The notes under the pieces are model-generated. The model was not told the origin of the DNA. It ran no database searches and was given only the letters and a program-made list of their open reading frames with translations. The position numbers and the translations under genes are program-made. A stretch of DNA of 57,161 bases, taken from positions 1 through 57,161 of the forward strand of contig NZ_SBEF01000022.1 of the NCBI RefSeq assembly GCF_004011885.1. Direction: 5' to 3'. This DNA comes from Serratia microhaemolytica. Lineage in GTDB: Bacteria > Pseudomonadota > Gammaproteobacteria > Enterobacterales > Enterobacteriaceae. Below, piece after piece: positions 48,147 to 55,338 of this stretch. Position 1 is the first letter of the stretch. Every line of letters begins with the position of its first letter.

Positions 48147-49625
48147 TTACACTTTCTTAAATTCAGTTTCTGCCTGTTTAAATCGCTGTGTAATATTAAC
48201 AGAAGGCGGCTTGTCGAACAGGCTAACCAGAATGATTGCTATGCTAGCCAGCAAAAAACCGGGAATAATTTCATACAGACCCAGCCAACCATTCTGTTTC
48301 CAGATAATCACGGTGGCTGCACCAACCAGCATCCCAGCCAAGGCACCGTTGCGAGTCATGCGAGGCCAGAGTACCGAAATCAGCACCACCGGGCCAAATG
48401 CGGCACCAAAACCAGCCCAGGCATAGCTCACCAGCCCCAGAACACGATTCTCTGGATCTGCCGCCAATGTGATAGCAATCAGCGCAACCACCAACACCAT
48501 CACTCGCCCTACCCACACCAATTCACGCTGACTGGCACCTTTACGCAGAAAAGCCTTATAGAGATCTTCGGTAATCGCACTGGAACAGACCAGCAGTTGG
48601 CAACTCAAGGTGCTCATTACCGCCGCCAAAATGGCGGAGAGCAACACCCCTGCCATCCAAGGGTTAAACAGCAGCATTGCCAATTCAATAAATACCCGTT
48701 CACCATTTTGTGTCACATTAGCGGCTTGATCACTGTGGTTGGCAAAATAGGCGATACCAAAGAAACCAACAGCAATAGTGCCTGCTAAACAGAGCACCAT
48801 CCAGGTCATACTGATACTGCGCGCACGGCGAATAGTGTGATGTGAATCTGCTGCCATGAAACGTGCCAGAATGTGTGGTTGGCCAAAATAGCCCAATCCC
48901 CATCCCATCAGTGAAACAATGGCGATCCAGTTTAGCCCTTTCATCATGTCAAGATTGGCCGGGTTTTGTGCCATGATCACTTCAATTGAGCTATCGATAC
49001 CGCCAAGAGAGAGGATCACCATAATCGGTGTCAGGATCAGCGCAAAAATCATCAGGCTAGCTTGCACGGTGTCAGTCCAGCTTACCGCCAGGAAACCACC
49101 GATGAAAGTATACAAAATGGTCGCTGCCGCACCGGCCCAAAGTGCAGTCTGGTAACTAATACCAAAGGTGCTTTCGAATAAACGAGCGCCAGCCACCACA
49201 CCAGAAGCGCAATAGACAGTGAAAAACAGCAGAATGACCAGTGCAGAGATCACGCGCAACAGTTTGCTGTTATCTTCAAAGCGGCTAGTAAAGTAATCGG
49301 GTAAAGTTAAAGCGTTATGATTAACTTCGGTATGGACACGCAACCGCCCTGCCACCAGTTTCCAGTTAAAGTAAGCACCGATAGTCAAACCGATCGCAAT
49401 CCAACTTTCTGAAATACCGGCCAGGAAAATCGCTCCTGGCAACCCCATGAGTAGCCAACCACTCATATCAGAGGCACCTGCAGAGAGTGCCGTGACAACA
49501 CTCCCCAACCGACGGCCACCGAGAATATAGTCATCAAAATTTTTAGTTGCTCGATAAGCAAGCAAACCAATGAGTATCATTCCCAAAATGTAGACCAAAA
49601 AGGTCACTAGCATAGGTGTGCTCAT
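48147..49625 (-). CDS. putP: Sodium/proline symporter PutP
   Basis: An inner-membrane sodium-coupled proline importer of the SSS family with about 13 helices and 492 residues. Landmarks: DDYILGGRRLGSVVTALSAG, ASDMSGWLLMGLPGAIFLAG (sodium and substrate-binding helix) and GYFGQPHILARFMAADSHH. The C-terminal helix region starts GLVSYAWAGFGAAFGPVVL. The ATG at 49625 has GGAG 11 nt ahead. In E. coli putP is divergent from putA; here no putA is nearby, so the proline-degrading enzyme must be elsewhere or absent. Confidence 0.95.
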   Translation of the reverse strand: MSTPMLVTFLVYILGMILIGLLAYRATKNFDDYILGGRRLGSVVTALSAGASDMSGWLLMGLPGAIFLAGISESWIAIGLTIGAYFNWKLVAGRLRVHTEVNHNALTLPDYFTSRFEDNSKLLRVISALVILLFFTVYCASGVVAGARLFESTFGISYQTALWAGAAATILYTFIGGFLAVSWTDTVQASLMIFALILTPIMVILSLGGIDSSIEVIMAQNPANLDMMKGLNWIAIVSLMGWGLGYFGQPHILARFMAADSHHTIRRARSISMTWMVLCLAGTIAVGFFGIAYFANHSDQAANVTQNGERVFIELAMLLFNPWMAGVLLSAILAAVMSTLSCQLLVCSSAITEDLYKAFLRKGASQRELVWVGRVMVLVVALIAITLAADPENRVLGLVSYAWAGFGAAFGPVVLISVLWPRMTRNGALAGMLVGAATVIIWKQNGWLGLYEIIPGFLLASIAIILVSLFDKPPSVNITQRFKQAETEFKKV

Positions 49626-49903
49626 TCTCGCGCAATTCTCCGTTTTTATTGCCTATCCACTATCAGCCCAGCACATGTCGCTCGCCCACAAGAGTCAATA
49701 GGTTTTTGTACCCAGTCAAGGATTGGTGCAGATGGGGCCAGCAACTGCATGCCAGCACCCAGTAAACCGGTGAGGTTACTTCAATATGTGTTCAAAGGGC
49801 AACAGCTTAAGTTAAAACAGCCGCCATCACTTGCTCCACGGCTCCTAGTTGTAAACCCATGGCAGCAAGTGTGCGTGCATTAGCTGTATGCAGGGTAAAT
49901 AAA
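49626..49903. other. Gene-free stretch between uraA and putP
   Basis: About 280 bp containing the putP promoter side and the uraA 3' end. I see no gene, clear hairpin or operator. Confidence 0.4.
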
Positions 49904-51193
49904 TTAGCGTTGATCAACAGATCCATCTGCCACTTCAATCACCTCTTCCTCTTTACGGTAAAGGCTGATCAGCTTGAACAGTAGGCTGAGGCTAATGCCG
50001 ACGATGGTCGCCAACGCCATCCCCTTCAGTTCTGCCGCACCGATATTAACCTTGGCACCGCTGACACCGATAATCAGGATCACTGAAGTTAAAATCAGGT
50101 TTTGTGCTTTGTTGTAATCCACTTTTGACTCGATCAGCACGCGGATACCCGAAGCACCAATCACACCATACAGCAGCAGCGAAACCCCTCCCATCACCGG
50201 TACTGGCACAGCCTGGATTGCAGCCGCCAATTTGCCGACACAAGAGAGCAGGATCGCCAGGATTGCAGCGCCACCGATCACCCAAGTGCTGTAGACCTTA
50301 GTGATCGCCATCACACCAATATTTTCACCATAGGTGGTGTTAGGGGTTGAACCAAAGAAACCGGAGAGCACAGTAGAGATGCCATTAGCGAACATGGAGC
50401 GATGCAGCCCGGGATCACGCAACAGATCTTTTCTGACAATATTAGCGGTCACCACCAAATGGCCGACATGTTCAGCAATCACCACCAGTGCAGCCGGTAA
50501 GATAGTCAATATGGCAAACCATTCGAAGCGCGGTGTATAGAAAGTGGGTAGGCTGAACCACTTCGCTTCGCTGATCGGGGTCAAATCGACCACGCCCATA
50601 AAGAACGAAAGTGCATAACCAACCAGAACGCCAATCAGAATTGGAATAATAGCGAGAAAACCACGAAACAGTACCGAACCGAAAATAGTCACCCCAAGCG
50701 TGATCAATGAGATAGTAATGGTTGTGCTATCGGCGCTTGTCCCTTCGGCGGGCAACAGGCCAGCCATATTGGCCGCTACGCCAGCCAACTCAAGACCAAT
50801 TACCGCAATGATCGCCCCCATCGCTGCTGGTGGGAACATCACATCCAGCCAACCGGTACCGGCCTTTTTGACAATAAATGCGACCAGGCAGAACAGCACG
50901 CCACACATGATAAAGCCACCCAACGCCACCTCGTAACCTAACGGCAACAGCAGCAGTACCGGTGAAATGAAGGCAAAACTTGAGCCAAGATAAGCTGGCA
51001 CCTTTCCTTTACAGATAAACAGATAGAGCAGCGTACCCACCCCATTAAACAACAACACCGTCGCCGGGTTGATATTAAACAGGATCGGCACCAGTACTGT
51101 TGCGCCAAACATGGCAAATAGGTGTTGAAAACTCAGCGGAATAGTCTGGAGTAGCGGTAAACGTTCATTAACGCCAATGGCCCTGCGGGTCAT
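49904..51193 (-). CDS. uraA: Uracil:proton symporter UraA
   Basis: An inner-membrane uracil importer of the nucleobase-ascorbate (NAT) family with 14 helices. The frame can be extended 20 codons, but the ATG at 51193 (MTRRAIGVNERLPLLQTIPL) matches E. coli UraA and gives 429 residues. Substrate-site residues lie in VVIAEHVGHLVVTANI and GFFGSTPNTTYGENIGVMAI. It is downstream of upp, which converts the imported uracil to UMP. A terminator-like hairpin between them may lower its expression relative to upp. Confidence 0.96.
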   Translation of the reverse strand: MTRRAIGVNERLPLLQTIPLSFQHLFAMFGATVLVPILFNINPATVLLFNGVGTLLYLFICKGKVPAYLGSSFAFISPVLLLLPLGYEVALGGFIMCGVLFCLVAFIVKKAGTGWLDVMFPPAAMGAIIAVIGLELAGVAANMAGLLPAEGTSADSTTITISLITLGVTIFGSVLFRGFLAIIPILIGVLVGYALSFFMGVVDLTPISEAKWFSLPTFYTPRFEWFAILTILPAALVVIAEHVGHLVVTANIVRKDLLRDPGLHRSMFANGISTVLSGFFGSTPNTTYGENIGVMAITKVYSTWVIGGAAILAILLSCVGKLAAAIQAVPVPVMGGVSLLLYGVIGASGIRVLIESKVDYNKAQNLILTSVILIIGVSGAKVNIGAAELKGMALATIVGISLSLLFKLISLYRKEEEVIEVADGSVDQR

Positions 51194-51277
51194 GTTATTT
51201 CTTTCCTCTAGGTTGTATAGATCGGTCGTCTGCTGCTGTAGCAATGTCAGCAACGAATCCGGCCGGTGGTAAAAGCG

Positions 51278-51303
51278 AAAAAAAACCGACGCTTCGGTCG
51301 GTT
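51278..51303 (-). terminator. Terminator/attenuator between upp and uraA
   Basis: On the minus strand AACCGAC and GTCGGTT form a 7-bp stem with a 6-nt loop, followed by a run of T. It lies 7 bp after the upp stop and 85 bp before uraA, so it probably lets only part of the transcripts reach uraA. Confidence 0.85.
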
Positions 51304-51309
51304 AATCAA

Positions 51310-51936
51310 CTATTTGGTACCAAATATCTTATCACCTGCATCGCCTAAGCCAGGGACAATATAGCCCTTCTCGTTCAGGCAGTTATCAATCGCTGCGGTA
51401 TATAACTCAACATCTGGGTGTGCCTGTTCCAGAGCGGCAATCCCTTCTGGGGCTGCCACCAAAACCAGCACTTTAATACTGCTACAACCGGCCTTTTTCA
51501 GCAGATCGATGGTGGCAATCATCGATCCACCGGTCGCCAGCATTGGATCGACTACCAGCGCCATCCGCTCAGCAATATTAGAAACCAGCTTCTGAAAATA
51601 GGGCACCGGTTCCAAAGTTTCTTCATCGCGATAAATACCGACCACGCTGATACGCGCACTCGGAACATGCTCCAGAACCCCTTCCATCATGCCCAGACCG
51701 GCACGCAGGATCGGCACCACAGTGATCTTTTTTCCCTTGATCTGATCAATATCAACTGGCCCACACCAACCTTGAATCGTCACTTTTTCTGTAGCAAGGT
51801 CAGCCGTTGCTTCATAAGTGAGTAAACTGCCCACTTCAGAAGCCAATTCACGAAAGCGTTTGGTGCTGATATCGTGTTCGCGCATTAACCCCAGCTTATG
51901 TCGAACCAGCGGGTGTTTCACTTCAACGATCTTCAT
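51310..51936 (-). CDS. upp: Uracil phosphoribosyltransferase Upp
   Basis: A cytoplasmic salvage enzyme: uracil plus PRPP gives UMP. It has 208 residues, as in E. coli. The PRPP-binding loop is [20 protein letters not shown] (about 125-144). The uracil-binding end is [22 protein letters not shown] directly before the ATG at 51936 gives one extra residue; the ATG with GGAG at 8 nt is preferred. It is first in the upp-uraA operon and divergent from purM. Confidence 0.96.
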   Translation of the reverse strand: MKIVEVKHPLVRHKLGLMREHDISTKRFRELASEVGSLLTYEATADLATEKVTIQGWCGPVDIDQIKGKKITVVPILRAGLGMMEGVLEHVPSARISVVGIYRDEETLEPVPYFQKLVSNIAERMALVVDPMLATGGSMIATIDLLKKAGCSSIKVLVLVAAPEGIAALEQAHPDVELYTAAIDNCLNEKGYIVPGLGDAGDKIFGTK

Positions 51937-52024
51937 CACTTTTTCTCCTAATCACGGCAGTTGGCGGCAAAAAAATCGGCGGATTATAGCGTCTTTTTTG
52001 GGTAACGCCTAGCAATCAGCGGTC

Positions 52025-52036
52025 TGGTTTAAACCA
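52025..52036. promoter_or_regulatory. 12-bp perfect palindrome between upp and purM
   Basis: TGGTTTAAACCA is a perfect palindrome about 90 bp upstream of upp. It could be a regulator site; I cannot assign a protein. Chance is possible. Confidence 0.25.
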
Positions 52037-52148
52037 AGGTAGAGGCTGCTAGCGATTAACCTGGGTAAAAGTATCGTCGGTTTTTCACAGTTAGTATGAT
52101 CGATTGCCATATCAAACTCACACTTTCTGTGCTGTGCCAATAAGAGAC

Positions 52149-52164
52149 TCGCAAACGTTTGCCT
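52149..52164. promoter_or_regulatory. PurR operator upstream of purMN
   Basis: The core CGCAAACGTTTGC is the classical purine-repressor box, with a near-perfect inner palindrome. It lies about 110 bp upstream of the purM start, where PurR with hypoxanthine or guanine represses purMN in enterobacteria. Confidence 0.9.
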
Positions 52165-52272
52165 GCGCTGTTAGAATTGCCGCGCCTGCTGGTAGCTGTC
52201 TCAACACGCTCCACTATGTGTCTGCGCTACTGGCACTCTTTTCAAACTGCAAACCGTCGTGGGGATCGCACA

Positions 52273-53307
52273 GTGACCGACCAAACCTCTCTCAGCTATA
52301 AAGACGCAGGCGTTGACATCGATGCCGGCAATGCGTTGGTAGATCGTATCAAAGGTGTGGTAAAACAGACTCGCCGCCCAGAAGTGATGGGGGGGCTTGG
52401 TGGCTTTGGCGCCCTGTGTGCGTTACCGCAAAAATATCGTGAGCCGGTGCTGGTCTCTGGCACTGATGGGGTCGGTACCAAGCTGCGCTTGGCGATGGAT
52501 CTGCAGCGCCATGACACTATTGGTATTGATTTAGTGGCGATGTGTGTCAATGATCTGGTTGTACAAGGAGCTGAACCGCTATTTTTCCTCGATTACTACG
52601 CCACCGGCAAACTTGATGTCGACACAGCGACCAGCGTGATCACCGGTATTGCCGAAGGCTGTAAACAGGCCGGTTGTGCGCTGGTTGGTGGCGAAACTGC
52701 CGAAATGCCCGGCATGTATCACGGTGAAGATTATGATGTCGCCGGCTTTGCCGTCGGCGTGGTAGAAAAGTCCGCTATTATTGATGGCAGTAAAGTCAAG
52801 GCTGGCGACGCACTGATTGCGCTTGCTGCCTCTGGTCCACACTCCAATGGTTACTCACTAATCCGCAAAATCCTAGCCGTCAGCAACAGCGATCCCGCAA
52901 CCACCCAGTTAGCGGGCAAATCACTGGCTGATCATCTGCTGACCCCGACCAAAATCTACGTTAAATCAATCTTGGCACTGATTGAGCAAGTGGATGTACA
53001 CGCTATCGCACACCTAACCGGTGGTGGTTTCTGGGAAAATATTCCACGTGTTCTACCGGCAGGCATTCAGGCGGTGATTGATGAATCAAGCTGGCAGTGG
53101 CCAGAAATCTTCCAATGGCTGCAACAGGCTGGAAACGTTGAACGTGATGAGATGTACCGTACCTTTAACTGTGGTGTAGGTATGGTGATCGCCCTCCCTG
53201 CCGATGCAGTCGAGTGTGCAATTGCGCTGTTAACTGCGGCCGGTGAGACTGCCTGGCAGATCGGCACACTGCGCCAATCAACTGAACAACCAGTGGTTAT
53301 TGAGTAA
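52273..53307 (+). CDS. purM: Phosphoribosylformylglycinamidine cyclo-ligase PurM (AIR synthetase)
   Basis: Fifth step of purine synthesis: closes FGAM to aminoimidazole ribotide, using ATP. The GTG at 52273 starts [19 protein letters not shown] and gives 344 residues, matching E. coli PurM; the in-frame extension upstream runs through the PurR box and is not coding. Catalytic and binding blocks: [60 protein letters not shown] and [16 protein letters not shown]. The purN ATG overlaps its stop by one base (TAATG). Confidence 0.97.
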   Translation: MTDQTSLSYKDAGVDIDAGNALVDRIKGVVKQTRRPEVMGGLGGFGALCALPQKYREPVLVSGTDGVGTKLRLAMDLQRHDTIGIDLVAMCVNDLVVQGAEPLFFLDYYATGKLDVDTATSVITGIAEGCKQAGCALVGGETAEMPGMYHGEDYDVAGFAVGVVEKSAIIDGSKVKAGDALIALAASGPHSNGYSLIRKILAVSNSDPATTQLAGKSLADHLLTPTKIYVKSILALIEQVDVHAIAHLTGGGFWENIPRVLPAGIQAVIDESSWQWPEIFQWLQQAGNVERDEMYRTFNCGVGMVIALPADAVECAIALLTAAGETAWQIGTLRQSTEQPVVIE

Positions 53308-53945
53308 TGAAAAAGATTGTCGTGCTGCTCTCTGGTCAAGGGAGCAATCTTCAGTCGCTGATCGACGCCTGCCAGCAAGGACGCATTACCGCTGAAGTGG
53401 TTGCGGTGATCAGCAACCGCCCAAAGGCTTATGGTTTGCAACGTGCAGCCGATGCAGGCATTGCCAGTCACATCTTCAGCAGTAAACATTTTGCTGATGC
53501 GGAAGCGTTCGATCAGGCGCTAATCGCCACTATCGACCAGTACCAGCCCGACCTAATCGTGCTGGCCGGTTATATGCGTATTCTTGGCACGGCTTTTGTG
53601 CAGCACTACCGTGGACGGGTACTCAACATTCACCCTTCACTACTGCCCAAATACCCTGGCTTAGAGACCCATCGGCGTGCTATCGACAACGGCGACCGCG
53701 AGCACGGCACCTCGGTGCATTTTGTCACCGAGCAATTGGATGGTGGCCCAGTGATTTTGCAAGCTAAAGTACCGATCTTTGCTGGCGACAGCGAACAAGA
53801 AGTTATGGAGCGAGTAAAGAACCAGGAACACACCATCTACCCACTGGTAGTGAGTTGGTTTATTAATGGTCGTTTACGGATGCAAGATGGCGCTGCCTGG
53901 CTGGATGGCCACCGTTTACCAGCGCAAGGATACGCGGCAGAATAA
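53307..53945 (+). CDS. purN: Phosphoribosylglycinamide formyltransferase PurN
   Basis: Third step of purine synthesis: transfers formyl from 10-formyltetrahydrofolate to GAR. It has 212 residues, as in E. coli. The phosphate loop is VLLSGQGSNLQSLIDA. The catalytic residues lie in VLNIHPSLLPKYPG (Asn and His) and in VHFVTEQLDGGPVILQ (Asp). It is co-translated with purM and under the same PurR control. Confidence 0.97.
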   Translation: MKKIVVLLSGQGSNLQSLIDACQQGRITAEVVAVISNRPKAYGLQRAADAGIASHIFSSKHFADAEAFDQALIATIDQYQPDLIVLAGYMRILGTAFVQHYRGRVLNIHPSLLPKYPGLETHRRAIDNGDREHGTSVHFVTEQLDGGPVILQAKVPIFAGDSEQEVMERVKNQEHTIYPLVVSWFINGRLRMQDGAAWLDGHRLPAQGYAAE

Positions 53946-53967
53946 CAACCGCTACTCGTTCCCCCTT

Positions 53968-53992
53968 AACGGCAAGTGGTTATCTTGCCGTT
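53968..53992 (+). terminator. Terminator after purN
   Basis: A perfect 9-bp stem, AACGGCAAG/CTTGCCGTT, with a 7-nt loop starts 23 bp after purN. Only a short T-containing tail follows. Confidence 0.7.
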
Positions 53993-54114
53993 ATTGCCCC
54001 ACCTGACACCGTCATTTGACACTCTGCCCTGCCAGCGTCGGACACGGGTTGGATCTATACTTCTGACACTATTTATCTCTGCAATGTTGATAGCGATAAC
54101 AAACAGGAAAAAGT

Positions 54115-54669
54115 ATGCCGACCACTCATGATGTTAAACTGCGCCCCCTGGAGCGGGAAGATTTAGTCTTTGTGCATCAAATGGACAACAACGCCAGCGT
54201 AATGCGTTACTGGTTTGAGGAGCCTTACGAGGCCTTTGTTGAACTGGTTGATCTGTATGACAAACATATCCATGATCAGACCGAACGCCGTTTTATCATC
54301 GAACATCAATCCAACAAAGTCGGCCTCGTAGAACTGGTTGAAATTGACCACATCCACCGCCGTGCCGAATTCCAAATCATCATTGATCCTGCACATCAAG
54401 GGCAAGGTTATGCCAGCAAAGCCGCTAGATTAGCGATGGATTACGGTTTTTCAGTACTGAACCTCTATAAGCTCTATCTGATTGTTGATAAAGATAACGC
54501 CAAAGCGATCCACATCTACACCAAATTGGGTTTTGACATTGAGGGTGAACTGATTGATGAGTTCTTTGTCAACGGCAAATACATCACGGTATTGCGGATG
54601 TGTATTTTCCAGCCCAGTTATCTGCAACGTTTTAAACAGCAATCAGGCGATCTACCATCAGGTTACTGA
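54115..54669 (+). CDS. speG: Spermidine N1-acetyltransferase SpeG
   Basis: Acetylates spermidine (and spermine) with acetyl-CoA, lowering free polyamine. It has 184 residues of the GNAT fold. It starts [20 protein letters not shown], with the allosteric polyamine region [20 protein letters not shown]. The acetyl-CoA loop is [18 protein letters not shown]. It matches E. coli SpeG along its length. In Yersinia and Serratia it also follows purN, as I recall. It complements the putrescine importer at 33960 in polyamine balance. The 17-mer TTGATAGCGATAACAAA lies just upstream of the Shine-Dalgarno sequence. Confidence 0.95.
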   Translation: MPTTHDVKLRPLEREDLVFVHQMDNNASVMRYWFEEPYEAFVELVDLYDKHIHDQTERRFIIEHQSNKVGLVELVEIDHIHRRAEFQIIIDPAHQGQGYASKAARLAMDYGFSVLNLYKLYLIVDKDNAKAIHIYTKLGFDIEGELIDEFFVNGKYITVLRMCIFQPSYLQRFKQQSGDLPSGY

Positions 54670-54853
54670 ATAAAAGCAGTAATAGGAAAACGACTTCTAT
54701 TCCGTGCGTGAATCTGGCCACGTTTGCTGACCTATCATCTAGGCTATGTTTTTGGGTGGTTTCAGTGATCAGCATCGACGAGACAAAACCAGAGCAATAT
54801 CACACAGCGGCCGGCGCTAACACCGATGATTGTGCTGTAACAGCCAGACACCC
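54670..54853. other. Gene-free stretch between speG and MITE copy 2
   Basis: About 180 bp without a supportable gene or clear terminator. It ends with the left copy of the MITE target duplication, CCAGACACCC. Confidence 0.4.
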
Positions 54854-55126
54854 CAGGGCAAACGCGCGAACGTTTTTTAACCAAAAACAGTATTTGACCT
54901 GAGCACGTGTTGATGTTTTTCCCCTTATCAAAGCAAAAGCATTGTCTCGCTCCTCCCCCTGCAAAGAGGGAGGCTGGGAGGGGGTATTTCAAAATAATCA
55001 AATGCGTTAACACCCCACCCTAACCCTCCCCTTATTAAGGGGAGGGAACTACCTGGCTCCTCGTATTGTGGCACAGAACAAACTTTAGTTAATAATCGAT
55101 TAAAAAACGTTCGTGATCTTGCCCTG
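54854..55126. mobile_element. MITE copy 2, 273 bp, 10-bp target duplication
   Basis: Nearly identical to copy 1 (45575-45846) in the same orientation, differing at a few positions including the outer part of the left repeat (CAGGGCAAACGCGCGAACG). It is flanked on both sides by CCAGACACCC, an exact 10-bp target duplication. The two internal C/G-rich hairpins are kept. It lies about 210 bp upstream of vgrG. H-repeats of the ISAs1 family are often near rhs/vgrG loci, which suits the inferred parentage. Confidence 0.88.
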
Positions 55127-55338
55127 CCAGACACCCTGTATTCAAGCAGGGTGAAAAAACCAGTTTCTTTGCATGCAACTGCGTGATTTAATCCGGAAAC
55201 AGTGATTAAGCTATCGTCTCGGTTAGGCTTTTTAGCCGTTGCGGTATCGACCATCACTCACCGTGATCAGAAGCACTAAAACCAAGCCATTTACGCGCAC
55301 AATCAACACGAGCAACGCGAGATTCAGGGAACGTGAAC
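55127..55338. promoter_or_regulatory. Region upstream of vgrG
   Basis: About 210 bp. A perfect 7-bp stem, CACCCTG/CAGGGTG, lies directly after the MITE target copy. The vgrG promoter must be here or inside the MITE. CAGGGA is 8 nt before the ATG. I see no sigma-54 site. Confidence 0.35.

Noticed and set aside
52159-52272. N-terminal extension of PurM
   Set aside because: It runs through the PurR operator and has no counterpart in E. coli PurM. The GTG at 52273 matches the known start.
53067-53489. 140-codon frame opposite purM/purN
   Set aside because: Antisense shadow across the purM-purN junction, with no coding features of its own.
55127-55160. Terminator at the hairpin after MITE copy 2
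   Set aside because: CACCCTG/CAGGGTG is followed by A residues on the plus strand and preceded by the T run on the minus strand, so it is not a proper terminator in either direction.
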